Below, in pieces: positions 54,081-62,962 of a stretch of 64,000 nucleotides of DNA. Made by a program: the position numbers and the translations under genes. The stretch is from Oxalobacteraceae bacterium (GTDB lineage: Bacteria > Pseudomonadota > Gammaproteobacteria > Burkholderiales > Burkholderiaceae_D), in the NCBI GenBank assembly GCA_013284265.1, contig JABTBR010000023.1, positions 40,833 through 104,832 of the forward strand, in the 5' to 3' direction. The notes beneath the pieces were generated by a model. That model was given only the letters and a program-made list of their open reading frames with translations. It had not been told where the DNA came from and did no database searches. Within the stretch, counting starts at the first letter, position 1. Each line of letters opens with the position of its first letter.

Positions 54081-54848
54081 TCAGTACGCCAGGCCGTATT
54101 TCTTCTTGAGAGTGACTATGCGGCCAGAAGATTGCAAATTGGCGATGCCGGTGTTGATGGCATGGATGAACTCAGCAGCTTCAGGATTGTTTTTTCCGAT
54201 GCCAATCACTAAGGGAAGAGATGTAGCCAGGCAGCCGGCCTGGCGTATTTTCAGCCGCGCGGACTCGCCCTGAAGCTTGAGCAGATAGGCGGCGACCGCT
54301 TCGTGCTCCACCAGGATGGGAATCCGGCCAGCCACCATCATCTTGACGCCGCGTTCACCGGCGGTCTTGCCCGTCCTGAACTGGACGCTGCGCAGTTGGT
54401 CTTTCTTCGCTTTCAGCAGATAGTCATCAAAACTCCCGCCGTCGTATCCATAGTCGTCAATCACCGAGATGGCCACGCCTTTGAGCGATTCCAGACCGGT
54501 ATAAGTCCATTTGCTGTCGGGGGCGGTATAAAAACAGGCACGCGACATCGCCAGCGGCTTGCTCAGCTCTAATCTATTGTCGAGGGCGGGAGCGTAAATG
54601 CCATCGATGGCGCCCTGCTCCACCATGCGCTCGGCACGGTTCAAAGGAAGAAAGACCGACTCGACCTGGCGGCCACTCGCGCCAAAGATATCGTTGGCGG
54701 CATCGACCAGGTAGCCGCTGATGAGGCGCTGCTCATCGGCGCAGACGAAAGGACACCAGTCGTCGGAGGCGAGCCGTACAGTTTTCTGCGCGGCGGCGGG
54801 CATAGACACACTCAAGAGAACAAATATCCATCTCACCATGCAGCGCAT
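54081..54848 (-). CDS. Extracellular solute-binding protein, family 3 type
   Basis: The 255-residue protein has a signal peptide (about 1-20, ending PAAA) and the SBP_bac_3 fold: SDDWCPFVCADEQRLISGYLVDAANDIF, then NRAERMVEQGAIDGIYAPA and YGYDGGSFDDYLLKAKKDQLRSV. Proteins of this family carry polar amino acids to ABC importers or act as free sensor proteins. No permease or ATPase gene is adjacent. It converges on the CDF gene with 17 bases between stops. Confidence 0.88.
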   Translation of the reverse strand: MRCMVRWIFVLLSVSMPAAAQKTVRLASDDWCPFVCADEQRLISGYLVDAANDIFGASGRQVESVFLPLNRAERMVEQGAIDGIYAPALDNRLELSKPLAMSRACFYTAPDSKWTYTGLESLKGVAISVIDDYGYDGGSFDDYLLKAKKDQLRSVQFRTGKTAGERGVKMMVAGRIPILVEHEAVAAYLLKLQGESARLKIRQAGCLATSLPLVIGIGKNNPEAAEFIHAINTGIANLQSSGRIVTLKKKYGLAY

Positions 54849-54919
54849 ACCGGCCTCTTATCGCGAAATACTGCCAACGCATTTGCGGTTCACCCCTTAG
54901 CTTACCACTGCACTGACGG

Positions 54920-55018
54920 CTATTGGCCACTGCCGTCTTCGATTACGGCCAGCGGCTTGCCGCCGAAGGTGGTTTCCGCAAACACCTTCAGCAGCCGATA
55001 CCGGATGGTTCGCGTCAT
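54920..55018 (-). pseudogene. PhzF-family N-terminal stub
   Basis: A 32-residue reading begins MTRTIRYRLLKVFAETTFGG, the typical start of phenazine biosynthesis PhzF-like isomerases, then hits a stop after GKPLAVIEDGSGQ. The ATG overlaps the relA stop by 4 bases, so it is still translationally positioned, but the remaining ~250 residues are missing. It may be the remnant of a former intact gene in the hydrolase-ridA-relA transcript. Confidence 0.7.
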
Positions 55019-57264
55019 GCGCGGCGCGCTTCCTGCACACCGCTCACTTCGGTGATCGCCAGCAGCGCTTTCTGCAGCTGGGCGGTGGCGCCGATTTCGG
55101 CCGTGAACGTCATGCGCGCCTGACCCTTGGCGCTTTGCGTATTCACCCCGATCACGTTGATTTTCTCGCGCGAGAAAATCTCGGAAATATCGCGCAGCAA
55201 ACCCTGGCGGTCGCCCGCCAGAATGAAGATATCGACCGGATAGACCGTGTCCGACACGGCCCGCCCCCACTCGGTGACGATCACCCGCTCGGGCGCCTTG
55301 GCGCGCATCTCGGCGAAATTCTTGCAGGTGGCGCGGTGGATAGACACGCCCTTGCCACGCGTAACAAAACCAACGATGCCGTCCGGCGGCGCCGGCTTGC
55401 AGCATTTGGCCAGCGCGGTCATCAGGCCGTCGGTACCGACCACCAGCACACCGGACTTGGCGCCCTGCTCCACGCTGGAGGCGCGGCTCTTGCCGAGCAC
55501 TACCGCGTCTTCCGGCTCGGCCACTTCACCCGTGTCATGCAGGGCCTGCTCCACATGGCGCAGGCTGAATTCATCCTTGCCGACGGCCAGGAACAGCTCG
55601 TCGACCTTGGCAAAGCCGAGCTTGTGCGCCAGCGCTTCCAGATTGACGGCCGTCTTGCCTTCGCGCTGCAGCGTTTTTTCCACCAGCGAGCGGCCATGCG
55701 ACAGGGTTTCCTGCATATCGATCGCATGGAACCAGGCGCGGATCTTGGAACGGGTGCGGGTGCTGACAGTGTAGTCCGCCCCCAGCCAGTCGCGCGAAGG
55801 ACCGGCGGTGCCGGGCGCGCCCTTGGCGGTGATGATTTCGCAGGTCTGGCCGTTCTTCAGCGGCGTGTTCAGCGGCACCATGATGTTGTCGACGCGCGCG
55901 CCGCGGCAGCGGTGACCGACATCGCTATGCAGGTGATAGGCGAAGTCGACCGGCGTGGCGCCGACCGGCAGTTCCAGCACGCGCGCCTGCGGCGTGAGCA
56001 CGAAGATGCGGTCGTCCAGCGAGGCCGATTTGAGTTTCTCCACCCATTCGCGCTGGATATCTTCCTGGCCGACGACGGCATCGGCAACGTCGGATTTCCA
56101 GGCCAGCAACTGGCGCAGCCAGGCGATTTTTTCATCGTACTTCTGGCCCGAGAAGTTGGACCCGCCCGCTTCCTTGTAGCGCCAGTGCGCGGCCACGCCG
56201 TATTCGGCAAAACTGTGCATTTCCTGGGTACGGATCTGGACCTCGAGCGGGCGTCCATCCTCGGCGGTGACGACGGTGTGCAGCGACTGGTAGCCGTTCG
56301 ACTTGGGGCGCGAGATGTAGTCGTCGAACTCCTTGGGAATCGGGGTCCAGATATTGTGCACCACACCGAGCACGGTGTAGCAGGTCTTGACGTCGGCCAC
56401 GATGACGCGGAAGGCGCGCACATCGTAGAGGTCGGTGAAGTCCAGCTCCTTGCCGCGCATCTTGCTCCAGATGCTGTAGATGTGCTTGGGCCGGCCGAAC
56501 ACTTCCGCCTTGATACCGGCGCTGGCCATCTCGGTTTGCAGGCGCAGGATGGCGGAGCTGACGAAGCCCTCGCGCATCATGCGCTTTTCTTCCAGCATCT
56601 TGGCGATGCGTTTATAGGCTTCCGGCTCGATGAAGCGGAACGATAAATCTTCCAGCTCCCACTTCAGTTGCCAGATCCCCAGGCGGTTGGCCAGCGGCGC
56701 GTACAGGTCCAGCGTTTCGCGGCCATAGGCGTGGGTCAGCTCATTGAACAGCTTGAGGTCGGCGAAGTAGCGCAAGGTGGTCACGCAGGACGCCAGCCGC
56801 ACCAGTACCACGCGCATGTCGGAAGCCATGGCCAGCAGCATCTTGCGCAGGGTTTCCACCTGGGCCACCGCGAGCTGGGCCGCGTTCTTGCCGCGTCCGC
56901 CGCCACCGCCCTGCTGGTTCTGGGTCAGTTCGCGCAGCCGGATCAGCTGGCGCACGCCGGCCACCAGATCGCTGACCTCGCTGCCGAAGCGCGGCTCGAT
57001 GGTCGGCGCCTGGGCCGGGTCGAGCAGGGTCAGCTCGAACACCAGGCCGGCGATGCGGGTTTCCGCATCGGTGTTCATATAGGCCAGCGTGGTGGCCACG
57101 CCGACCGAAAAGTCGATGGCCGGCTGGCCGCTGAAGCAGACCCGTTCGCCATAAGCCGTACTGGCCTCCTCCAGCGCGGCGAGCACGCGCGCGCAGTCCT
57201 CCGGGCTCAGGCCCTGGACGAGCGAGTCCGACGTTGCGCTGCTGAGCGCCGCGGTAGAAACCAT
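55015..57264 (-). CDS. relA: (p)ppGpp synthetase RelA
   Basis: The 749-residue protein has a pseudo-HD domain (hydrolase metal residues missing near FSVGVATTLAYMNTD), a synthetase domain with FGRPKHIYSIWSKMRGK and the RelA-type EFDDYISRPKSNGYQSLHTVV motif (EFDD, not the SpoT RxKD form), a TGS domain, a zinc/helical segment (CCKPAPPDGIVGFVTRG) and a C-terminal ACT domain. It makes (p)ppGpp on stalled ribosomes. The ATG has AGGAG from the ridA stop region before it. It follows ridA by 7 bases. Confidence 0.96.
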   Translation of the reverse strand: MVSTAALSSATSDSLVQGLSPEDCARVLAALEEASTAYGERVCFSGQPAIDFSVGVATTLAYMNTDAETRIAGLVFELTLLDPAQAPTIEPRFGSEVSDLVAGVRQLIRLRELTQNQQGGGGGRGKNAAQLAVAQVETLRKMLLAMASDMRVVLVRLASCVTTLRYFADLKLFNELTHAYGRETLDLYAPLANRLGIWQLKWELEDLSFRFIEPEAYKRIAKMLEEKRMMREGFVSSAILRLQTEMASAGIKAEVFGRPKHIYSIWSKMRGKELDFTDLYDVRAFRVIVADVKTCYTVLGVVHNIWTPIPKEFDDYISRPKSNGYQSLHTVVTAEDGRPLEVQIRTQEMHSFAEYGVAAHWRYKEAGGSNFSGQKYDEKIAWLRQLLAWKSDVADAVVGQEDIQREWVEKLKSASLDDRIFVLTPQARVLELPVGATPVDFAYHLHSDVGHRCRGARVDNIMVPLNTPLKNGQTCEIITAKGAPGTAGPSRDWLGADYTVSTRTRSKIRAWFHAIDMQETLSHGRSLVEKTLQREGKTAVNLEALAHKLGFAKVDELFLAVGKDEFSLRHVEQALHDTGEVAEPEDAVVLGKSRASSVEQGAKSGVLVVGTDGLMTALAKCCKPAPPDGIVGFVTRGKGVSIHRATCKNFAEMRAKAPERVIVTEWGRAVSDTVYPVDIFILAGDRQGLLRDISEIFSREKINVIGVNTQSAKGQARMTFTAEIGATAQLQKALLAITEVSGVQEARRA

Positions 57265-57271
57265 GGTGCTC

Positions 57272-57622
57272 CTAGCGCTGGGCGGCGACGATGACGATTT
57301 CGACCAGGCAGGCCGGATCGGCCAGCTTCGCTTCGACGGTGGCGCGCGGCGGGGTGTGGCCGCCGGCAACCCAGGCGTCCCACTCTTCGTTCATGCCGGG
57401 AAAGTGCTGCATGTCGGCGATGTAGATCTGGCAGCTCAGGATGCAGGTCTTGTCGCTGCCGGCCTCGGCCAGCAGACGGTCCACATGGCCCAGCACTTCG
57501 CGGGTCTGGCCCACGATGTCCTGGCTGGTGTCTTCGGCGATCTGGCCGGCCAGATAAACGGTGCTGTTGTGGATCGCCACTTCGGACAGGCGCTTGCCTA
57601 CATGCAGTCGGGTAATTTCCAT
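57272..57622 (-). CDS. RidA family protein
   Basis: This 116-residue RidA/YjgF/UK114 protein carries AIHNSTVYLAGQIAEDTS and the Arg in PPRATVEAKLADPACLVEIVIVAA that binds the imine substrate in RidA. Family members hydrolyse reactive enamine/imine by-products of amino-acid metabolism. The gene is flanked by the hydrolase (26 bases upstream) and relA (7 bases downstream), an arrangement seen in several betaproteobacteria. Confidence 0.9.
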   Translation of the reverse strand: MEITRLHVGKRLSEVAIHNSTVYLAGQIAEDTSQDIVGQTREVLGHVDRLLAEAGSDKTCILSCQIYIADMQHFPGMNEEWDAWVAGGHTPPRATVEAKLADPACLVEIVIVAAQR

Positions 57623-57648
57623 AGGGTGTTTCTCAATCTCTGTTTCAA

Positions 57649-58530
57649 TTATTTGTTCAGCAAAAACTTGCGCACGATGGCGATCTGCTCATCATGCACA
57701 AAGGTCGGCGCATGGCCGACGCCGGGAATTTCCACCAGCGTGGCACGCGGGCCACGCTGCGTCATGCTGGCGGCCGTCGCCGGCGACAGCAGGTCGGACT
57801 CGGCGCCGCGCACCAGCAGGGTCGGGCAGCGCACCGCATCGTAGGCGGCCCACAGCCCCTCCTCGTCGGTCTTGGCCGATTCCGGCGTGGCCGAGCGGAA
57901 GGGCAGCGACAAGCCCATATCGTAATGGCGTATCCACATGCCGTCGCTATCCTGGCGCAGCACATCGCTCGCCAGTTTATGCCATTCCGCGTCGGAGTGC
58001 GGGCCAAAGGGCACGGAGACGTCGCGGATGAACTTGGCCGCCTCCTCGAAAGTATGGAAGCGCATGTCCTGGCCGATGTAGTCGCCGATGCGCTGCAGCG
58101 CGACCGGATCGAGCACGGGGCCGATATCGTTGAGGATCATCTTGCTGATCGGACTGTCCGGCAAGGCGGCCACGCCCAGGCCGATCAGGCCGCCCATCGA
58201 GGTGCCGAACCAGTCGACGGTCTGGCGCTCGCCGTTGGCCAGCACCCTTGCCAGCAGGGTAATCATGTCGCTGACATATTGCGGCAGGCGGTACAACTGG
58301 GGATTGCGCAACCGGCCGGAGCGGCCGCGGCCGACCACGTCGGGGCAGACCACGCGGTAGTCGCCGGCCAGGGCACGCGCCATATTATCAAAATCGTCGG
58401 CCACGCGGGTTACGCCGTGGACGCAGACCAGGACATTCGGATTGTCGGCATCGCCCCATTCCTTGTACGCCATGTGATGCAGACCGGACATGGACAGACA
58501 TTGAACGGACTTTATTTGTGCTTCGATCAT
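57649..58530 (-). CDS. Alpha/beta hydrolase
   Basis: The 293-residue enzyme has the alpha/beta hydrolase fold: CVHGVTR oxyanion region, PDVVGRGRSG, nucleophile elbow FGTSMGG (Ser111), the acid Asp in the TLLVRGAESDLL segment and His273 in GVGHAPTF. Substrate is unknown. It is the first gene of the hydrolase-ridA-relA transcript, with AAGGA before the ATG. The divergent neighbour is 3-hydroxybutyrate dehydrogenase, hinting at a role in polyhydroxybutyrate or ester metabolism; this is inference. Confidence 0.9.
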   Translation of the reverse strand: MIEAQIKSVQCLSMSGLHHMAYKEWGDADNPNVLVCVHGVTRVADDFDNMARALAGDYRVVCPDVVGRGRSGRLRNPQLYRLPQYVSDMITLLARVLANGERQTVDWFGTSMGGLIGLGVAALPDSPISKMILNDIGPVLDPVALQRIGDYIGQDMRFHTFEEAAKFIRDVSVPFGPHSDAEWHKLASDVLRQDSDGMWIRHYDMGLSLPFRSATPESAKTDEEGLWAAYDAVRCPTLLVRGAESDLLSPATAASMTQRGPRATLVEIPGVGHAPTFVHDEQIAIVRKFLLNK

Positions 58531-58698
58531 GCGAATTCCTTGTCAGGAGCGGTTTTCGTCTCCAAATACCGCGAATGGATTTTTATGTAATGATGATCAG
58601 AGATCACATTTTACCGGCGTTACGCTTAAAATCTTAGCGAAGTGTAGCGCAGCAAGCCCCGTAGCAACAACCCAACATCTTTCACCACAGAGGATACT

Positions 58699-59505
58699 AT
58701 GGCAAGCACTATCGCAGCATCGGCCCTCGGCGGCAAAACGGCACTCGTGACGGGTTCCACCTCGGGCATCGGCCTTGGCCTGGCGCGCGCGCTGGCGGCG
58801 GCCGGGGCCAACATCCTGTTCAATGGTTTCGGCGACACCGCCGAGATCGCGCAACTGCAAAAAGACACGGCCGAGGAATTCGGCGTCAAAACGGCCTACC
58901 ACAACGCCGACATGAGCAAACCGGCCGAAATCGAGGCGATGATCGCCTATGCCGGCGAACAATTCGGCGGCATCGATGTGCTGGTCAACAACGCCGGCAT
59001 CCAGTATGTGGCGAATATTGAGGATTTCCCGGTCGAAAAATGGGATGCCATCATCGCCATCAACCTCAGTTCCGCCTTCCACACCTCGCGCCTGGTGCTG
59101 CCGCGCATGCGCGCCAACAACTGGGGCCGCATCATCAACCTGGCCTCGGCCCACGGGCTGGTGGGTTCGGCGCAGAAGTCGGCCTATGTGGCGGCCAAGC
59201 ACGGCCTCATCGGCCTGACCAAGGTCGGCGCGCTGGAAACGGCGCAGACCAACATCACCGTCAACGCGATCTGCCCCGGCTTCGTGCTGACGCCGCTGGT
59301 ACAGAAGCAGGTCGACGCGCGCGCGGCCAAGGACGGCATCAGCAACGACGCGGCCAAGAAGGCACTGCTGGCCGACAAGCAGCCCTCGGGCGAGTTCGTC
59401 ACGCCGGAAGAACTGGGCGCGCTGGCCGTGTTCCTGTGCAGCGACGCGGCCAAGCAGGTGCGCGGCGTGGCCTGGAATGTGGATGGCGGCTGGGTCGCGC
59501 AGTAA
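58699..59505 (+). CDS. bdhA: 3-hydroxybutyrate dehydrogenase
   Basis: The 268-residue short-chain dehydrogenase has the NAD-binding motif TGSTSGIGLGLA (19-30), NNAG (97-100) and the active residues Ser150, Tyr163 and Lys167 in NLASAHGLVGSAQKSAYVAAKHG. The C-terminal half including GVAWNVDGGWVAQ is typical of D-3-hydroxybutyrate dehydrogenases, which convert hydroxybutyrate to acetoacetate. Ribosome site AGAGGA precedes the ATG. It is divergent from the hydrolase, sharing a 168-base promoter region, and is followed by a dispersed repeat. Confidence 0.92.
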   Translation: MASTIAASALGGKTALVTGSTSGIGLGLARALAAAGANILFNGFGDTAEIAQLQKDTAEEFGVKTAYHNADMSKPAEIEAMIAYAGEQFGGIDVLVNNAGIQYVANIEDFPVEKWDAIIAINLSSAFHTSRLVLPRMRANNWGRIINLASAHGLVGSAQKSAYVAAKHGLIGLTKVGALETAQTNITVNAICPGFVLTPLVQKQVDARAAKDGISNDAAKKALLADKQPSGEFVTPEELGALAVFLCSDAAKQVRGVAWNVDGGWVAQ

Positions 59506-59533
59506 GAAGGCCAAGGTGCCGGGGCTGCATGCC

Positions 59534-59635
59534 AACACCCACGGCAAAGAGCCGGGGGCCTGTCCCATCGGGACAGGCGGGGCGGAGCCCCTCCCCGGAC
59601 CCTGGGGTCAGACCCCAGGGTTACGCCGTGGGTTT
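59534..59635 (-). repeat. Dispersed ~100-bp repeat, copy 3 (full length, opposite orientation)
   Basis: Read on the minus strand it starts AAACCCACGGCGTAACCC and ends CCGGCTCTTTGCCGTGGGTGTT, sharing blocks GGGGTCTGACC, AGGGTCCGG, GGCTCCGCCCCGCC and GGCCCCCGGCTCTTTGCC with copy 1 in order. It is the cleanest pair of inverted ends (ACCCACGGC and GCCGTGGGT). It lies 28 bases after bdhA. Confidence 0.85.
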
Positions 59636-59680
59636 TAGCAGGCACCGTGGCATCGTGGCGTCCTGGCATCGTAGCCCCCA

Positions 59681-59724
59681 GTTATCACGTTTGGTGATTT
59701 GCGGTTAACCACAATAGTGATAAC
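59681..59724. promoter_or_regulatory. Inverted repeat upstream of dctA
   Basis: GTTATCAC (59681-59688) and GTGATAAC (59717-59724) are exact inverted copies 28 bases apart, with a palindrome GGTTAACC at 59703-59710 between them. This could be an operator controlling dctA; regulator unknown. Confidence 0.4.
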
Positions 59725-59775
59725 TGCCCGTTTCCGCCATCATGAACTCCTCAAATCCCCAACCGAGGAGCCAGC

Positions 59776-61083
59776 GTGAAAAAGCCGTTCTACAAAGTAC
59801 TCTACGTCCAGGTGCTGTTTGCCATTCTCTGTGGCGTCCTGCTCGGTCAGTTCTTCCCGACCGATGCCGTCGCCATGAAACCTTTGGGTGACGGCTTTAT
59901 CAAACTGATCAAAATGATCATTGCCCCGGTGATCTTCTGCACCGTGGTCTCCGGCATCGCCGGCATGCAGGATGTGAAAAAAATCGGCCGCGTCGGCGGC
60001 AAGGCCCTGCTCTACTTCGAGATCGTCTCCACCTTCGCCCTGGTGATCGGCCTGTGCGTGGCCAACATCATGAAACCGGGCGCCGGCTTCAACGCCGATC
60101 CCGCCACGCTCGACACCAAGGCCATCGCCGAGTTCACCGCCAAGGCCAAGAACCAGACCACCACCGACTTCGTGATGAACATCATCCCGAACACCGTCGT
60201 GGACGCGTTCGCCAAGGGCGACATCCTGCAAGTGCTGCTGGTAGCCATCCTGTTCGGCTTCGCCCTGTCGCTGATCGGTGAAAAAGGCAAGCCAGTGGCC
60301 AAGCTGATCGACGATCTGTCGGGCGCCATCTTCGCCGTCGTCGGTATCATCATGAAAGCAGCCCCGGTGGGCGCCTTCGGAGCGATGGCCTTCACCATTG
60401 GCAAATACGGCATCGCCTCGCTGAAACCGCTGGCAGCCCTGATGGGTTCCTTCTACCTGACCTGCGCCCTGTTCATCTTCATCGTGCTCGGCGCCATCGC
60501 CAAGATGACCGGCTTCTCGATTGGCCGCTTCATCCTCTACATCAAGGAAGAACTGCTGATCGTGCTGGGCACCAGCTCCTCGGAAAGCGCCCTGCCTTCG
60601 CTGATGAACAAACTGGAACGCCTGGGCTGCTCCAAGTCCGTGGTCGGCCTGGTGGTTCCTACCGGCTACTCCTTCAATCTGGACGGCACCAATATCTACA
60701 TGACGATGGCTGCCCTGTTCGTGGCCCAGGCCACCAACACCGAGCTGACCCTGATGCAGGAGCTGACGATTCTGGGCGTGGCGATGCTGACCTCGAAAGG
60801 CGCTTCCGGCATCACCGGTGCCGGCTTCATCACCCTGGCCGCGACGCTGGCCGTGGTCCCCACCATTCCCGTGGCCGGCATGGCGCTGATCCTCGGTATC
60901 GACCGCTTCATGAGCGAATGCCGCGCCCTGACCAACTTCATCGGCAACGGTGTGGCCACGGTGGTCGTATCGAGCTGGGAAAAAGAACTGGACCGCGACA
61001 TCATGAAGCGCGAACTGGCCGAACCAGGCTCGACTGTCGCAGAACGCGCCAGCCTGAGCCCGGTACTGGCAGCGCAACACTAA
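59776..61083 (+). CDS. dctA: C4-dicarboxylate/proton symporter DctA
   Basis: The 435-residue inner-membrane carrier belongs to the DAACS family and matches Dct[25 protein letters not shown], the re-entrant [18 protein letters not shown] serine-rich loop, and [21 protein letters not shown]. It imports succinate, fumarate and malate. Translation starts with GTG preceded by a strong GAGGAG site. A terminator follows. Located next to bdhA and a possible operator. Confidence 0.95.
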   Translation: MKKPFYKVLYVQVLFAILCGVLLGQFFPTDAVAMKPLGDGFIKLIKMIIAPVIFCTVVSGIAGMQDVKKIGRVGGKALLYFEIVSTFALVIGLCVANIMKPGAGFNADPATLDTKAIAEFTAKAKNQTTTDFVMNIIPNTVVDAFAKGDILQVLLVAILFGFALSLIGEKGKPVAKLIDDLSGAIFAVVGIIMKAAPVGAFGAMAFTIGKYGIASLKPLAALMGSFYLTCALFIFIVLGAIAKMTGFSIGRFILYIKEELLIVLGTSSSESALPSLMNKLERLGCSKSVVGLVVPTGYSFNLDGTNIYMTMAALFVAQATNTELTLMQELTILGVAMLTSKGASGITGAGFITLAATLAVVPTIPVAGMALILGIDRFMSECRALTNFIGNGVATVVVSSWEKELDRDIMKRELAEPGSTVAERASLSPVLAAQH

Positions 61084-61104
61084 TCCAACGATCCCAGCCT
61101 TTAG

Positions 61105-61133
61105 CCCCGCACAGCGATGTGCGGGGTTTTTTT
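61105..61133 (+). terminator. Terminator of dctA
   Basis: CCCCGCACA pairs with TGTGCGGGG around a short loop, followed by seven T residues on the plus strand. Confidence 0.88.
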
Positions 61134-61316
61134 CGTCTGGGGCATTGCCGCAAATCAGTGGATTGGACCAAGGGCGAGGCTATATTCAACAGACCGACCT
61201 GGCAGCCCCCTTGGGTATTTGACAACTGTAAGCCACCCGTCGATACTCTGCTCCACGCGTCCGCAGCCACACAGCTGACCGGCGCGGCCCGCTCACTGTT
61301 ACAGGCCGACATCACG

Positions 61317-62603
61317 ATGAATATTCCCGACACCCTGCGCTCGATCAAAACTTCCCTCAGCGAGCGCAGCCGCGAACGCAAACGCCTGCGCGGGCCGGCA
61401 CCGCTGTACTACGCGATCGCCGACGCGATCGGCATGCTTGACGCCGGCGCCTGGACGGCACTGGCGAAGGAAGCCGGCTTTTTCATGTCCATCGACTACT
61501 TGAAGACGCTGGAACAGGTGCTGCCGCACAATCTGGCGGCGCGCTATGCCTTGATTTACCAGGGCGACGGCGCCGAACGTACACCCGTGGCCGCCGTCTA
61601 CATGCAAATCGCCGAAATCAGCCTGGCCCAGGCCCGGCCAGAGAAAAATGCCGACGAGCCCAGCCATGCCCTGCGCGCGCCGCTGGACAAGCTGGCCCAC
61701 AGCGCCAAACAGCGCGTGCTAACCTGCGGCAATCTGCTGACCTTCGGCCAGCACGGCATCGCCTTCGCCAAGAATGTGGACGCCAAACTCGCCTGGCATG
61801 GCGTGGCCGAAGTGCTGTACCGGGTGCGCCAGGCGGAGAAGATCGCCGGCAAGACCCACTTCATCATGATCAAGGATCTGCACGCGCCGTATATCGACCA
61901 GGCCACCCACCTGTCCAACCTGAGCTACCGCTATGTGGAAACGGAACCGAACATGGTGCTCGATCTGCATCCGGACTGGAAGCACTACGACGATTATCTG
62001 GCCAGCCTCGCCTCCAAATATCGCGGCAATGTACGCAACTCCATCTTCAAGCCCATCGATGAAGCAGCCTGCACGGTGGAACAGTTGAGCGATGTACTGG
62101 CGGCGCAGGCGCAGCTTCATGCGCTATACAAGGCCGTGCAGACCAATGCAGGCTTCCGTCCCTTCGAACTGCTGCCGGAATATTTCTACGCCCTGCAGCA
62201 AGTCGCGGGCGAGCGCTTCCGCTGCAGCGTGGTGCGCCAGAACGGCGCGCTGCTGGGTTTCCTGATCTCGGTGGCCGATGGCGATACCGCGATCGCCTAC
62301 CACATCGGTTTCGACCGTGAAGCGGCGGCCGAACTGCCGATCTACCTGCGCCTGCTGCACGCCGGCATCGCCGACGCGATCGCGCTGGGCTGCAAGCAGA
62401 TTTCCTATGGCCGCACGGCGCTGGAGCCGAAGGCGGCGCTGGGCGCGCGCCCGCAGCCTTTCGGGATACTGGTAAGGCACCGCCAGCCGGTGCTCAACAA
62501 GATGATGAAGCATCTGCTGCTGGGCATCGAGCACGACGATGCGCCGGCGCGCAGTCCGTTCAAGAAAACCGCTGCCGCGTCAATCGCCAACGAGGGCGCG
62601 TAA
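61317..62603 (+). CDS. FemAB/BioF2-like acyltransferase
   Basis: The 428-residue protein resembles large GNAT-fold acyltransferases of the FemAB/BioF2 (Acetyltransf_6) group: an N-terminal domain (about 1-180) and a second GNAT domain with RYVETEPNMVLDLHPDWKHYDDYL, SLASKYRGNVRN and ISVADGDTAIAYHIGFDRE. These transfer acyl or aminoacyl groups, for example in peptidoglycan or exopolysaccharide modification, but the substrate here is not known. No membrane segment. The reading is open far upstream, but MNIPDTL is the first plausible start. Neighbour genes give no clue to pathway. Confidence 0.75.
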   Translation: MNIPDTLRSIKTSLSERSRERKRLRGPAPLYYAIADAIGMLDAGAWTALAKEAGFFMSIDYLKTLEQVLPHNLAARYALIYQGDGAERTPVAAVYMQIAEISLAQARPEKNADEPSHALRAPLDKLAHSAKQRVLTCGNLLTFGQHGIAFAKNVDAKLAWHGVAEVLYRVRQAEKIAGKTHFIMIKDLHAPYIDQATHLSNLSYRYVETEPNMVLDLHPDWKHYDDYLASLASKYRGNVRNSIFKPIDEAACTVEQLSDVLAAQAQLHALYKAVQTNAGFRPFELLPEYFYALQQVAGERFRCSVVRQNGALLGFLISVADGDTAIAYHIGFDREAAAELPIYLRLLHAGIADAIALGCKQISYGRTALEPKAALGARPQPFGILVRHRQPVLNKMMKHLLLGIEHDDAPARSPFKKTAAASIANEGA

Positions 62604-62678
62604 GAGACCGTCGCTTTTTTTGAAAGAGGACGTCATGCAAGTGGTGGGCACGTCACGCAGTCTAGGCAAGGGAAGCGC

Positions 62679-62951
62679 ATGAGCGACACGATGCTGCCGC
62701 TGGAAGCGATCACCCGGAAAATCCACGTACTGCGAGGTCAGAAAGTCTTGCTCGACGCCGACCTGGCCTCGCTGTACGGCGTGTCGACCAAACGTTTTAA
62801 CGAACAGGTCAAGCGCAATCTGGCGCGCTTCCCGGCCGATTTCATGTTCCAGCTCAACGAAGACGAGTTCGCAGCTTTGAGGTCGCAGTTTGCGACCTCA
62901 AACGGACAGGTCGCAGGCCGCGGCGAGCAAGCGAGGGTCAGGTCTGGCATG
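62679..62951 (+). pseudogene. ORF6N-domain protein interrupted by a transposase unit
   Basis: The reading begins MSDTMLPLEAITRKIHVLRGQKVLLDADLASLYGVSTKRFNEQVKRN and continues into DFMFQLNEDEFAALRSQFATSNG, the standard N-terminal ORF6N DNA-binding region. Shortly after residue 76 the homology stops and the frame runs into sequence of the transposase unit. A good ribosome site (AAGGGAAG) precedes the ATG. The remaining ORF6N and C-terminal part should follow beyond the right window edge if this is a simple insertion. Confidence 0.75.
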
Positions 62952-62962
62952 TGGACACGAAC

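Noticed and set aside
62879..62899. GAGGTCGCA-GTT-TGCGACCTC palindrome in the ORF6N fragment
   Set aside because: It encodes the normal LRSQFATS segment of the family, so coding constraint explains it; not counted as a separate element.
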